From Pogonophryne albipinna (lineage: Eukaryota > Chordata > Actinopteri > Perciformes > Artedidraconidae), in the NCBI GenBank assembly GCA_028583405.1, contig CM053264.1, forward strand, positions 8,870,530 to 8,934,529: 64,000 nt of DNA, read 5' to 3'. This document shows positions 1 through 32,418 of the stretch, piece after piece. Under the pieces are notes generated by a model, which ran no database searches, had not been told where the DNA came from, and was given only the letters and a program-made list of their open reading frames with translations. The position numbers and the translations under genes are program-made. Positions within the stretch are counted from its first letter, which is position 1. Every line of letters starts with the position of its first letter.

Positions 1-3000
1 TTTTTCTCTCCTTTCTTTTCTCTTTTGAAAGCCTGACTTTGTAAGTCGTTGACACATGGTATACAGGGTTTCCCACACATAGACTATACTTGGGTGGGCC
101 GCCCAGGTATATTAACGGCCGCCCAAGTATATTTCGCGACCCATTTAGATTATTATTATTTTTTAAATAATATATATATATATTTGTTTTCGTCCGTGAC
201 CACGACACCATCTGCGATCGATTAACTTGTGGACAATGATCCCTCGCTCTACGCCTCCTGTACCCAGTCCCGGACTGGCCATCGGGAGGACCGGGGGGTT
301 TCCTGATGGCCTGGCCTGTTAAGTGGCCTGCCTCACACAGGGTGACTGGCTGTCCACATGATGTGGCCTGCCGACATGGTCACTGTCATACAGATCATAA
401 ATCAAAGCCCTTGATTGGTCTCTGTGTGTCATTCAAGCTCGGGATAACCTCAGCTCAGGTGAGGTAAAGGACTCTCTGAGTGTTTAGGTAGTTAACTTAG
501 TCTAAGTTCTCAGTGGGTCTCAAACGGTTTGGTCACCATTTATGTAAACACATATTTCCATTTGAGAGGGTAGTGATTAGTAAAATATGCATGAATAAAA
601 AATAAAAAAGTTAACTAGGTGAAAAAAGGTAAGATACACTTTTAAAACTTGTTGAGAGCTAAAACTAGTCTTTGCTGCTGCCTCAAAGAGGAGCAGGGGA
701 GAGAGGAGGGAGACATGAGAGGCTGGTTCAGGAGCACAGACACACTTACAACTATAAATGAACCAAAAATAAATAAACAAGTTTCAGTGTTTTTTTCATA
801 TTGGAAATGGTATGTTATTGGTTATGGCCATGATTTTATGATTATTGAAATGTATACAGTTCTGTTTCATATAGGTGTTTCCATAGATCTAGTCTCTTTA
901 TTTTCCCCTCAAAATGCACCAGATTGATGCATTTAACTCCAACATTTAAAAAAAAATCTTACCGGGGGAGCATGCCCCCGGACCCCCCTAGACAATTTGA
1001 GGTCCATCCCCACTTTAAATCACATTGATAGGTTCCTAAATACATTTACCATTTTTTTTTTAAATAGTAACCCATGTCCATATGTTTATTTGTGGGTAGT
1101 AGATTTAAACTATAGGGCTATCACTATGGGTCCTGCCTGTACTTGTTCGCTCTGCCATCGCGTGAAGGGTCTGCTAACAAGCGACCAACAGAAAGGTTCA
1201 TGTTGTTGCACGTCACGTCACCTCACTATTTGATATAAGACTAACATTCCTGACAATAGATCTCAATAGTCATCTTTTATGGTGTAAATGCATTTTTAAT
1301 AATAACATTTTTGAATGGAACATTCTCAACATGAATGCATAAATCCAAATAAATATAACTTAAATATGTGGGAAAATACTGTGTTTGAAATGTGTAATTG
1401 AAATTAGATGCTAGCTTTTTGTTTTGATATATATATATATATATATATATTTTGTATTCCAGTCTCCCTTCAGATATGTTAAGTGGCATGGCATTCAACA
1501 CAATGCTGCTCACCTCCTTCAGTTGGGAGAAAAGCTGGTTCAGGTTCAGCCTTATGGGGGTACAGGTCTGCTGAGCCTAGAGATGGATCTGTTGGTCCTG
1601 GCACCAGGGGGAGGGACAACTGATTTAGTATGAATAGCTGCTAATAATCTACCTGCATTTGTTAAATGTCAGCTAAAAGACCAGTGCAATTAAAAACCTG
1701 TATAGATATTAACAGTACTTAATGTCAGCTTAGTAAAAAAAAACATAACAATTATTATTTACAATGGACTAAGCTTAGCTAACAGTCATAATTCCACCAC
1801 TCATGGACCACACCCACCTTTTCTTTTGAAAAACTGGGTGACATACTGTCGCCCTTTAGTCCCTCTCTCTTGTTTTTCTCTCCTTTCTTTTCTCTTTTGA
1901 AAGCCTGACTTTGTAAGTCGTTGACACATGGTATACAGGGTTTCCCACACATAGACTATACTTGGGTGGGCCGCCCAGGTATATTAACGGCCGCCCAAGT
2001 ATATTTCGCGACCCATTTAGATTATTATTATTTTTTAAATAATATATATATATATTTGTTTTCGTCCGTGACCACGACACCATCTGCGATCGATTAACTT
2101 GTGGACAATGATCCCTCGCTCTACGCCTCCTGTACCCAGTCCCGGACTGGCCATCGGGAGGACCGGGGGGTTTCCTGATGGCCTGGCCTGTTAAGTGGCC
2201 TGCCTCACACAGGGTGACTGGCTGTCCACATGATGTGGCCTGCCGACATGGTCACTGTCATACAGATCATAAATCAAAGCCCTTGATTGGTCTCTGTGTG
2301 TCATTCAAGCTCGGGATAACCTCAGCTCAGGTGAGGTAAAGGACTCTCTGAGTGTTTAGGTAGTTAACTTAGTCTAAGTTCTCAGTGGGTCTCAAACGGT
2401 TTGGTCACCATTTATGTAAACACATATTTCCATTTGAGAGGGTAGTGATTAGTAAAATATGCATGAATAAAAAATAAAAAAGTTAACTAGGTGAAAAAAG
2501 GTAAGATACACTTTTAAAACTTGTTGAGAGCTAAAACTAGTCTTTGCTGCTGCCTCAAAGAGGAGCAGGGGAGAGAGGAGGGAGACATGAGAGGCTGGTT
2601 CAGGAGCACAGACACACTTACAACTATAAATGAACCAAAAATAAATAAACAAGTTTCAGTGTTTTTTTCATATTGGAAATGGTATGTTATTGGTTATGGC
2701 CATGATTTTATGATTATTGAAATGTATACAGTTCTGTTTCATATAGGTGTTTCCATAGATCTAGTCTCTTTATTTTCCCCTCAAAATGCACCAGATTGAT
2801 GCATTTAACTCCAACATTTAAAAAAAAATCTTACCGGGGGAGCATGCCCCCGGACCCCCCTAGACAATTTGAGGTCCATCCCCACTTTAAATCACATTGA
2901 TAGGTTCCTAAATACATTTACCATTTTTTTTTTAAATAGTAACCCATGTCCATATGTTTATTTGTGGGTAGTAGATTTAAACTATAGGGCTATCACTATG

Positions 3001-3798
3001 GGTCCTGCCTGTACTTGTTCGCTCTGCCATCGCGTGAAGGGTCTGCTAACAAGCGACCAACAGAAAGGTTCATGTTGTTGCACGTCACGTCACCTCACTA
3101 TTTGATATAAGACTAACATTCCTGACAATAGATCTCAATAGTCATCTTTTATGGTGTAAATGCATTTTTAATAATAACATTTTTGAATGGAACATTCTCA
3201 ACATGAATGCATAAATCCAAATAAATATAACTTAAATATGTGGGAAAATACTGTGTTTGAAATGTGTAATTGAAATTAGATGCTAGCTTTTTGTTTTGAT
3301 ATATATATATATATATATATATTTTGTATTCCAGTCTCCCTTCAGATATGTTAAGTGGCATGGCATTGTGGCATTCAACACAATGCTGCTCACCTCCTTC
3401 AGTTGGGAGAAAAGCTGGTTCAGGTTCAGCCTTATGGGGGTACAGGTCTGCTGAGCCTAGAGATGGATCTGTTGGTCCTGGCACCAGGGGGAGGGACAAC
3501 TGATTTAGTATGAATAGCTGCTAATAATCTATCTGTATTTGTTAAATGTCAGCTAAAAGAGCAGTGCAATTAAAAACCTGTATAGATATTAACAGTACTT
3601 AATGTCAGCTTAGTAAAAAAAAACATAACAATTATTATTTACATGGACTAAGCTTAGCTAACAGACACAATTCCACCACTCATGGACCACACCCACCTTT
3701 TCTTTTGAAAAACTGGGTGACATACTGTCGCCCTTTAGTCCCTCTCTCTTGTTTTTCTCTCCTTTCTTTTCTCTTTTGAAAGCCTGACTTTGTAAGTC
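1..3798. repeat. 1.87-kb direct tandem duplication, two copies plus start of a third
   Basis: Bases 1-1872 recur at 1873-3751 almost unchanged, and 47 bases of a third copy follow (3752-3798) before the sequence diverges. Visible differences are few: 'gtggcatt' is inserted near 3366 in copy 2, one A is lost near 3640, and there are scattered substitutions near 3530-3670. Each copy contains pieces that look like fish DNA-transposon remnants, such as a CAGGGTTTCCCACACATAG-like end near 66, a 'ggccgcccaagtata' motif near 117, a GC-rich near-palindrome near 963 and a TA repeat at about 1427. None of the short open frames inside looks like a gene. The left boundary of copy 1 is not visible because the window starts inside it. 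Confidence 0.9.
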
Positions 3799-3859
3799 CT
3801 ATTAATGTTAATTCTTGATGAATGATGAAAGGTTACTTAAAGATTTTTTTCTTAATGTT

Positions 3860-4210
3860 CTAAAATAGTTTGGGCCCCCGTGGTGAGAGTGTTTGGGGTG
3901 GCCAGGATTCAGCTGGGGGTGGCCACGGCCACCCCCATCCACCCCCCAGCTCCGCCACTGTGCTCTCCCCGACGGGAGGCTGCTCTTCTAACGGCAGCTC
4001 GCGATCGGCGTGTTGGAGACCTCTGAATTAAATTATCAAGTCACCTCAAGTCAGAAGGCTCAAGTCCAAGTCAAGTCCCAAGTCATTGGTGTTCAAGTCC
4101 AAGTCGAGTCGCAAGTCTTTTGTGATTTTGTCAAGTCGAGTCTCAAGTCATCAAATTGGTGACTCGAGTCTGACTCGAGTCCAAGTCATGTGACTCGAGT
4201 CCACACCTCT
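3860..4210. repeat. Transposon-end-like GC-rich block and CAAGTC/GAGTC short-motif array
   Basis: Around 3870-3965 is a GC-rich stretch ('gggggtggccacggccaccccc', then 'cccccagctccgccactg') resembling the end of a fish non-autonomous DNA element. From about 4038 to 4206 the motifs CAAGTC and GAGTC recur many times with variable spacing, ending 'gactcgagtccacacctctg'. This looks like a dispersed interspersed repeat rather than a clean satellite. Family assignment is from memory of fish repeats and was not searched. Confidence 0.6.
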
Positions 4211-4254
4211 GTTAGTTACTATGAGAGTGCTCTGTTTGATTCTGAAATTGTATA

Positions 4255-4273
4255 TATTTATATAAATATATAC

Positions 4274-4311
<38 letters not shown>

Positions 4312-4312
4312 C
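4255..4312. repeat. AT-rich and (TG)n simple repeat
   Basis: A run of TA dinucleotides passes directly into a (TG) run of about 11 units. Confidence 0.9.
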
Positions 4313-4461
4313 CGCATCTGTAGCCTGTTATTGTCTAATTATACCGCACTGTGAATGAATCAAAGTAATATAAGTCATCATGAACACATCTGTCCATCAG
4401 ACAGAGGGCTGCTGTGCCTCCTGTCATCATTAATGGACGTCTCTTTAAAATGACCGCTCAG

Positions 4462-4612
4462 AGGAGAGGAGTTCTCATTTCTCTAACCGCCTGCTGCTTC
4501 CCCTCCTCTCTCCTCGGTTCCCCTCCTCGGCTCCTCCGCTCGCATCTCCTATGGGCGGGACTAAGTATCGAGGATAGGAGTCGAGGAGGGGAGTCAGAGA
4601 AATGAGAAAGGG
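4462..4612. repeat. Imperfect inverted repeat (possible fold-back element) upstream of znf654
   Basis: TTCTCATTTCTCT near 4472 is matched in inverse by AGAGAAATGAGAA near 4596. Between them, CCTCCTCGG/CTCCTCC-type sequence is partly complementary to the later CGAGGATAGGAGTCGAGGAGG segment. The arms are imperfect. It could be a small fold-back transposon or a chance purine/pyrimidine symmetry. Confidence 0.5.
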
Positions 4613-4812
4613 CCTATATTTCACTCTGCGCTATGTTTGTGTCTGCCATGTGGTTTGTGGCGCATGTTATAGTGAACACTTACTACCGTACAGGTGGGGC
4701 TCCATTCGATGCTACCTGTGTTTAATTGCAGAGGTAAGTCCCCGCCCTGACAAGCTCTTCTCCGGTGCACGCTGGATTAGTAAAGGTGCGAACCCCTTTA
4801 CGTTGGCAGTAT

Positions 4813-4817
4813 CCAAT
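4813..4817 (+). promoter_or_regulatory. CCAAT box in the putative znf654 promoter
   Basis: CCAAT lies about 70 bp upstream of the znf654 start codon in a CG-containing region. Whether it is used, and where transcription starts, cannot be told from sequence alone. Confidence 0.35.
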
Positions 4818-4884
4818 CAGCGCCGTCCGTGGCGATGTAGTGTTGTGTTGAAGCTGCTGCTACGAGCAAGACTACACAGGCAGT

Positions 4885-15073
<10,189 letters not shown>

Positions 15074-16199
15074 CGTCTTTTTTAAAGAAGTCTGTGACTT
15101 TTGGAGGGATAACAAAGATGAAGACCCACACGGATCAGACCTCTCCGGATGACCTACTCCCCGATGTTGGCAAGGACTCGTGCATCTGGAAGACCTGAAG
15201 GGTTGTCCTGACGTTCCCTGCAGCATGTGTCTGTAACACACCGGGAGCGGCCGTGGGAAAACCGCTCGATAAAAGACAACTGGACTGAAAGCCAGTCAGA
15301 CCGTTAGCAGTACAGCGAAGTGCCTGCTCTGGATCCGCCGTGCTGTTTCCAGCTGCTTCCTGGAGATTAATGTGGCTTAAAAAGACTTCTGAAAGCTGTG
15401 AAACAAAAACGTTGAGACTGCTCCTGCTATCATCACCATTCATATTTTTCACAAGTCATATAATGTTTGCTTTTTGCACTGTTCTCATAATATTCTTTCT
15501 GCTTAAACCCTCAACAAATCTTATTTTAACACCCTATATTTTTCCTAATCTTTCAACATTTGTAAAATTGCTGTATGGAAAATGTATACTTATTGTTTAA
15601 ATACTTCACACATCCCTATGGGGTTAAGTCTAAGCTAGTCTTCACCAGTAGGGGGGAGTGTACACTTTTTTTGTTGCAAAACACAACATATTATTATTTG
15701 CAACTGAAGGATTTTACATACTAAGCTGCTCCACGGTATTTCACTGGACGGACTTCCTGTCATCAAGCTATATTTTTTTTAGCAATAACAATAATGTGCC
15801 AGTGTCTCTCTAACATCTGGAAATGTTCTGTGTTTTATTCGCTGTGAGTGGAGCAGCTAACAATCTGGTTTATTTTATATTTCCTCACCTAGCCATAGAT
15901 GTTATCTTTACTGTCTATAAACACTTTTTCTCTTTTAAGGGGAATGTTTGTGCAAACCACAGTTTTACCGTTTTTCAATATCAGCAGCAGGAAGTTATAT
16001 TTATTTATGTTTTATTTTCTATCTTTTGTAAATATTTAAAGAGTTTCAATGGCTTATTATATAAGGGGGTATTGGATCTGGGTTTATATTTTGTTCTTCA
16101 GGTAAAAAAATTAAACTGATTTCAAATTGCAACTATTCGGCTGGCTTTCACACCGTGTGTCTCCATCTGAGGAATGAGCAGTTTGCGCCAACATCTTGA

Positions 16200-16205
16200 A
16201 ATAAA
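16200..16205 (+). terminator. Poly(A) signal, probable znf654
   Basis: AATAAA about 1.1 kb downstream of the znf654 stop codon; no other coding gene lies between on this strand. Confidence 0.45.
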
Positions 16206-17988
16206 AGGTTTCGATGCCCTGGCGACAGATAAGACGGCGGTATTTGACAGTGTGCTGTTGAGAAAGAAAATATTAAGGGTCACTCAAAAGACAATTCCTC
16301 AACATTGAAAACCTTTGGCTTTAATGTTTGATGAATTACTTCAAAAAGTGTGCACAACTCCGCACTAAAAGGTTTGTTGGAGGACATAACATCCAAATAT
16401 TTAAATTATAATTACATTTTCCTTATTTAAAAGGAGCTGACCCTACCAGAGGAGCTTCATGGACACTTCATGGTAATTTCAAAGGAAATAAATCCCCCTT
16501 TGTCATGGTCGGTCAGTGATATAACATCTTGATTCCACAGATTGAATGTGTTTCACCTAGCCGAGTAATTATGTAACGATGCAGACACAAAGGAGATCTC
16601 TTAGTTTACCATGTGACTCAATGTTTGTTGTGGTAGACGCAGACAGGAAGAGAGAGAATGCCGAAGAGGAAGACACAGGAAACCGTAGGAAGAGTCAAGT
16701 TCCCACCCACAGCAGGTGTGTTTGTGTGTTTTGTCTAAACTAAACCCTGCTAAGACCAAAGAAATAACAGTTAAAGCAACTTTTGAGGTGAAAAGTAGCA
16801 ACCTCTTGCTCTCACAAATTATTGTTGACTTCCTGGGCAGTAAAACACTTGTTTCTTAATTTCAATAATTAAGATGTTTTACTGTTCTTTGTCATCCATG
16901 ACGCACAAGCTCATAAAGATTGACCTTGTTCCGGATAAAATGACCTTTTAAACAGCATAATATTCGAATTATATGTCAAAAGTATTCACAACAAAAGTGA
17001 AAATATGACCGGAACTAAAAGGCCCTTTTAGTTAGCATGGTGTAGCACACGGTGGCTAATGTTAGCTAGTGTAACATGCTGAGGTTAGTTGATGTAGCAA
17101 TAGGTTAGCATTTAGCTTTATCTCATAACTGCCCAAACGTTGCACTTTAAATGCCAATTGTTTTCTAAAATATTAAAACGGAGCATATTCCTCACTTGTT
17201 GTCTCTGCCAGAATGCTTTTACAAACAGGGACACAGAGTCAGAGAAGGCTTTTAATACTTCAAAATCACTTTAAATATTCAATAGTAACATGATAAAAGA
17301 CGTTTTTCTTTACATCCATATAGCACACGCTACAATCATCTCTACATAAATCTTCATCCCAACATGTCATTGTTTTTTTTAAAGCTTTCATATGAATCTT
17401 GCAGTACGGACAATTAAAAACACAATTTTTCATAGTTATTAAAAACTGCAGAATACAAGAATCGCAAAACAACATTTAGTTAGGGTCGAGACTTAAATAC
17501 ATATGATTCCATATTTAAAATATCAGTATTAAATATGACAACGTTTAAATATTTACAAATAATATTACTCAAGAGTGTAAAGTTAAATTACTTGAAGAGT
17601 TCCCATTGATTGTGATCAGACACTTGCAGCTCGACAGGCAAGTAGAAACTGGAGGATATAATAGGTGTTTGGGAGTGTTTAAATTAGCGTTTGATTAAAC
17701 AAGTTCTGCCTCTTTCTCTAGCAAAAAGGCTGAAGGAAAATTAAGACGTTTACTGTAGGTAAAAAGAAAAAGCTTTACTCCATCTCTTTTGTTGTTCTTG
17801 TGTTGGAAACAGCCTCTGGTGCATCACCAAAACATACTGTCACCAGTTCCACGTCGAGAGCCCGGCAACATCACATTACATGCAAAATAAATCCTTCAAC
17901 CTCTCAAATATCCCACCACTGCCAAAGGGCCTGCAGCATATTTCATAAAAAAAAAAAATGAGGAGCATGGAGTCTAGTCTGTCATTAT

Positions 17989-17994
17989 TTTATT
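17989..17994 (-). terminator. Candidate poly(A) signal of the VEGF gene
   Basis: tttatt on the plus strand reads AATAAA on the minus strand about 390 bp past the stop codon. Other AT-rich candidates exist further downstream. Confidence 0.3.
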
Positions 17995-18383
17995 CCACTT
18001 TCCATTTCACACAGTCATGAGTGGTTGAAGGTCTTGCTCGAACACGTTGCAGCAGGGGTAAGCGCTGCCATGGAGTCTGATTCCCCCCCTCGCTGTGGAG
18101 CTTTTAAGCAGGTGTGATTACCTGCTTCCAGTCAGAGGTCTCAGAGAGTCAAACACATCCTCATTTTCTCCACTTTTATGAGTTTCCCTGCCTTTTCTGT
18201 GCCACTTGAAAGTATCCTCAGAACAGTGAGCATGAATAAAACTCCTCCAGGCTGCTGTTATAATCCAGTATGTAAATGTGTCCTTCCACCTTCTTGTAAA
18301 GAGGCATTTCCGCCTTTCCCCCCCCTAAATGTAGCCTCATGTTGAAGGAAAATACATGCGGTTTTTGCTCCTCTGTCTGTGTG

Positions 18384-27967
<9,584 letters not shown>

Positions 27968-29032
27968 AGTGAGGAGATGGAGAGGAGAGGAGATATCAGG
28001 GCAGAGGAGGAGGAAGTGAGTGTATTTAAAGTGAAAGAAAGGGAGGAAGGAAGGAGGAGAGGAGAGGAGGAAAAGGAGGAGGGTATCACAGAGTCGGCAG
28101 GTATCTCTTGGCTCCTCTCGTCATTTTATCCTGGGACGAAGTTGCTCTTCCGGCGCAGGTTGTTAGAATTTGGGAAGCCAGCTGAATGAAACATGGTGAG
28201 GAAACGGTGTCCCCTTCTTCCCTCAAACACCGCTCCTTTTCTTTTCCACTTCAAAGGAAGTAAGTCCTCTTTTCCTGCTGCGTCTCCATTGTTACTGTGA
28301 TGTCAGGTGTCCGTTAATCTCCTCAGTTTCTTTGACCTTCAACTTCTGCGTCAATCTCTTCTCCTTTGCCCTTCACACTTGTGCACCTCCTGGCTTTCTT
28401 TATCTTTATTTTCTCCTCACACAACAGCTGTGCTCTTCCCTCCCTCCCTCCCTCTCGCAGATTATCCCTTCCGTCTTTATCTGTCTCCTGTTTCTTCCGC
28501 GTGAACCTCCGGGGCAAAGCTCTGTCTGTCTCCTTCTTTTCTTTCTAAATCAACTTTTCCTGATCCTTTGTGAAACATCAAAGAGGGAAGAGCTTATTCC
28601 AAATCCTGTTTCCAAACGGAGGTTTTAAGAAAAACTGCTTCTGGTGTTTAATCAAACAGAGGGAATGTGCGTCCTGCCCTCAGACGTCCTGGTGGAGTGA
28701 ATGAGGAATAATGCACGATTGGAAGGATTGTATCTGGTGGGCGGAGTGAAGGATTTCATGGAGATGATTCGTGCGTAATAGCTTATTATATTTGCCCATT
28801 GTTCCCCCCACCCCCTAAACATTTGTATTAGTGTCTGCAGAAACTTCCTATCAAAGCATGCCATCATTCTCATTTTGTATTATAATCAAAAGTCCTTTAT
28901 TCGTCCCACAGCGGGGGGATTTAGCTATTTTGCAGCAAAGGGAGAGTCACAAAAGGAAAAAATAAATATTAAAAAAAGTCCACCTGCCTGAATCGCCTCC
29001 GTTGGACCCCTTTCATTACTTTATGAACATAA

Positions 29033-29249
29033 GGACATCACTATGTAACACTTGCGCTTCTATTGGCTAGCGCTCCAACCCATAGTACGTGATAGGGCTC
29101 TGGTTTCAGACAGAGGGTGAAAAGAGGTGCTGCAGCTCAGGCAGTATGAGAAAAATAAAGAGCTTTTTGAACATCATGGAGACATGTCACAGTATAGACA
29201 CTACATACTGATATGAACCTGAACATTAGCATCATATGTCCTCTTTAAA
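29033..29249 (-). repeat. Dispersed repeat family A, copy 2
   Basis: Reverse-oriented copy sharing 'gggctctggtttcagacag', 'gaggtgctgcagc', 'gctttttgaac' and 'ggagacatgtcac' with the copies at 24251 and 53955. Confidence 0.8.
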
Positions 29250-29342
29250 TTCACTGGAGAGAGTTTCAGTTGTGAAATCACTCTGTTATCTCTTTGTCCT
29301 TCCATTTTAGTTATTCCTCATAACAGGAGCAGCTGCCTCTAA

Positions 29343-29504
<162 letters not shown>

Positions 29505-30307
29505 GCAGCCAGCCGTGATGAATGTGTGTGTTGCTCTAAGTGCCTTTTTATGAGCTGATAATACCTTTGCTGTCTCTCTCTCTCCCTCACTGCTTTATGT
29601 CGGCTGCTTTTCTTTTTCAACGGCAGGACAGACATAAAACCTTGAAATTGCCCTCACACCTGCAGCTGCAAACACCTCTTCCTCCTTTACACTTCATCAA
29701 GCTGCATCGTTGTCTTCCTCCTTCCCCCTTTTCACCTCTTTTCTGGTTTTACCGTTTCAAGGTGCTTAAAATGGCAAACTTTACATACCTGCTTAACTGT
29801 ACCGCCCTCAGGCTGCTGGCATGTGTGTCATGAACAGTAGTACGCCATTACGTGTCCTTTTTCTTTAGCTAGTTAAGTATATTTTGTACTTTTGGACGGT
29901 TTTGTATTGCTCCTTTTACTCAAGTCTTATTCCACCTCTAGTCCTACAGGATGAAGAGGAGAACAAGGTGAGGGAGCTTTATTTTAAAATTATAATATCT
30001 AGTTTTTTTTCTTTTCCCAGGGTGAAGCAGCTACCGACAACTGTGAAATAAATGATGGGGCAGACAGACAGGAGGACGACCAGGCGGAAGGAGGAAGAGG
30101 TGTGTCTAGGAAACGCTCGGGTGAGAAAACATCCGATTTTTGGGCCAGTCACTGCCAGCCTTTTCAGGGATTAAAGACTCACGCACACAAACCCACGCAC
30201 GGCAGCGGCAAGTGTCTGCTTGCTTTATGGGTTGAAATCCGCACAACCAAATTCCACATTCCTCTCATTGCTGTCTCCATTTCATCATGAGAGCACGGAG
30301 CATGATA

Positions 30308-30380
30308 AAGAGGTGGAAGAAGTACGCAGGTCCTTTACTAAAGTCAGAGTACTAACACTACACTGTAAAAATACTCAATA
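30308..30380 (+). repeat. Partial copy of 'AGTAC'-rich dispersed repeat (family B)
   Basis: 'gaggtggaagaagtac' followed by 'cctttact' and 'gtaaaaatactc' resembles, in reverse, the end of the longer copy at 39950-40418 ('agtacttcttccacctc'). Confidence 0.55.
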
Positions 30381-30836
30381 GCAAGCAAATAAAGGAAATT
30401 CAATTGAACAAAACAGATTTCTGTGGCGTAAAGCATGGTTTAAAACAGAATTTAAGTAGAATTACATAGTTATTAATATGATACGTGCTCATTAACAATA
30501 CATACCCAAATTATCATAATAAAACCATTTCGATCTGAAATGTCGTATAATATAAAAACTTGAGAAACCATACTGTTCATTATTCACTTATACAGATAAG
30601 ATACAGTATTTGTCTTAGTCACATTCCTCTTAATCCAGTCAAACACCCAAATAATGATTTCACTTGTAATTTTATAATTTTATTCTGTATATTAAAAAAC
30701 AACAGGTTCTTAAGGTGTAGTTACTTTATTTCTTAAGGGTTGCAAACATCAAAGAAAGTAAAAAGAAAACACAAAAACAAAAGCATATTCAATTATATTC
30801 CAACAAACAAGACTAGGTGCCAAATGCCCTGAAATA

Positions 30837-30842
30837 TTTATT
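30837..30842 (-). terminator. Candidate poly(A) signal of stoml2
   Basis: tttatt on the plus strand reads AATAAA on the stoml2 strand, about 365 bp past its stop codon. Confidence 0.35.
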
Positions 30843-30878
30843 CAGTTATAAATAATATAACAGCCTGCAAATGTCCAT

Positions 30879-31017
30879 TTAAAGGAACAGTTCACCACAA
30901 ACACATATCTCTTATCTTAGGTGCTATTTATCAATCTAATCTCATTCATTTTACACCATAATAATCTAGATTAATGATACAGGTAAGAGGTGAATTATGT
31001 GTGAACTGTCCCTTTAA
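30879..31017. mobile_element. 139-bp MITE with TTAA ends in the stoml2 3' region
   Basis: TTAAAGGAACAGTTCAC at the left is mirrored by GTGAACTGTCCCTTTAA at the right, with TTAA at both tips. This matches a TTAA-target miniature inverted-repeat element (piggyBac or Kolobok style). It lies about 190 bp past the stoml2 stop and before a reverse AATAAA (30837-30842), so it is probably inside the stoml2 3' UTR. Confidence 0.7.
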
Positions 31018-31205
31018 TGCCAACACATGTCATTTAATCTGTGGCTCAGTTTCTCTTCTCCCAGTCTTCCTTGCTCCACATGTTTTGTTTATTCTCCGCT
31101 GCGACATCCTGTGCCCTGCAGGAGATAGAGCACCAGACACTGAGCGAGTCCTCACAGCAGGGACGCTTCAGTGCAGAACTGTGGAAGTCTTTTTTGTGTC
31201 CATAG

Positions 31206-32387
31206 CTATTGGGCTGGTGGTGACTGAACTGGAGGCTCGTCTGTCTTCATGCTCTCAGCTGGTGGACTCTGTTTGGCCAGCTTGCTGTAAATGGTCATGG
31301 CCTAACGGTAGCAAAAACACAATAGTTAGGACTCAGGAATCAATCATTTAATCATTCAAATATGAATTTAGTATATTTATTTAGTATTTATTTATTTACA
31401 TTTAGTATATTCGTTGTGGTAAGATTCCTCATACCTGCGTGACCATGCCACTGATGTTCCCGGCGTTGGAGGGCAGCAGCAAAGTGTTGGATTTTTTGGC
31501 GAGGTTGGAGAAAGCAGCGACGTACTGCTCGGCCACACTCAGAGAGGCCGCGGCATTCCCGTTCTGTTAGCAGGCGAAACCAAAATGAAGTTACTGGAAC
31601 ATACCGGGAATATCATTCTCCAAATAATGCAGGATAGAGCCGTAAAATGTACCTGTTCAGCCAGAGCGTCTGACAGCAGACGGATGGCCTTGGATTTAGC
31701 TTCTGCTTTGGCTAACACAGCCTGGGCTTCACCTAGAGACACAGAAAAGTACATTTTGTATTTTTAAGTGCGCTTTAAACCTCATTTTACAACATTCCTC
31801 TTGCTCAATTCTTCCCAAACGTGCTCGCATGTTTGATTTGTTTAAAGTCTGAGTCACCAGATCCTTGTGCAACACATTCTGTAGGCATGCAATTAAATGC
31901 TTTCTGGATTTACCGTAATGACGGCCCCTAAGTCGTACGCTAACAAGACCTTCAATTACATTTGTGATGGCATGATTTGTGCACGGGTCAATGGAAAATC
32001 CCAGTTAAACAGTTGTTCAGTCAAATGTAAAATGCACCCACCGGCTGCCTTGTTGATCTGCTCCGCCTTCTCCCCCTCTGATGCCAGGATCTGAGCTTGC
32101 TTGCGGCCCTCAGCGACGTTTATTCCCGACTCCCGCATCCCCTCAGACTCCAGCACTGTGGCTCTCTTCTTACGCTCAGCTTCCACCTGGACAGGAAACA
32201 GTGCGCAGAGAAGGAAGTCAAATATTTGAGAAACAAAATTGGTTTAATTCTCATAACCTGAAGGACCTCTCTTGAGAAACAGTCTTCAATTGTCTCAATA
32301 TTTATACATTGAAGTTTATATATTACTTTTAAGGGATGCCTGAAAGCAGGATCCTGCAAAGTATGGCTGATGTCAGTCTTGTTTTAA

Positions 32388-32418
<31 letters not shown>

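Larger units (their letters stand above)
15074..18383. other. Convergent 3' region of znf654 and the VEGF gene; no further gene seen
   Basis: The first ~1.1 kb is plausible znf654 3' UTR, ending after AATAAA at 16200-16205. The right part is plausible 3' UTR of the minus-strand VEGF gene, with a reverse AATAAA (tttatt) at 17989-17994. Short open frames here show no recognisable protein. The AT-rich stretch 16,600-17,600 has no identifiable feature. Confidence 0.5.

Noticed and set aside
649..1233. Short open frames repeated at 2521-3105
   Set aside because: They recur only because the 1.87-kb unit is duplicated; no start context, domain or recognisable protein.
17266..17475. Minus-strand 69-aa frame with several Cys
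   Set aside because: Lies in the AT-rich convergent 3' region; Cys pattern fits no finger family I know.
28307..28628. Ser/Leu/Phe-rich open frames near the VEGF 5' side
   Set aside because: Pyrimidine-rich low complexity with several overlapping frames; no splice or domain support.
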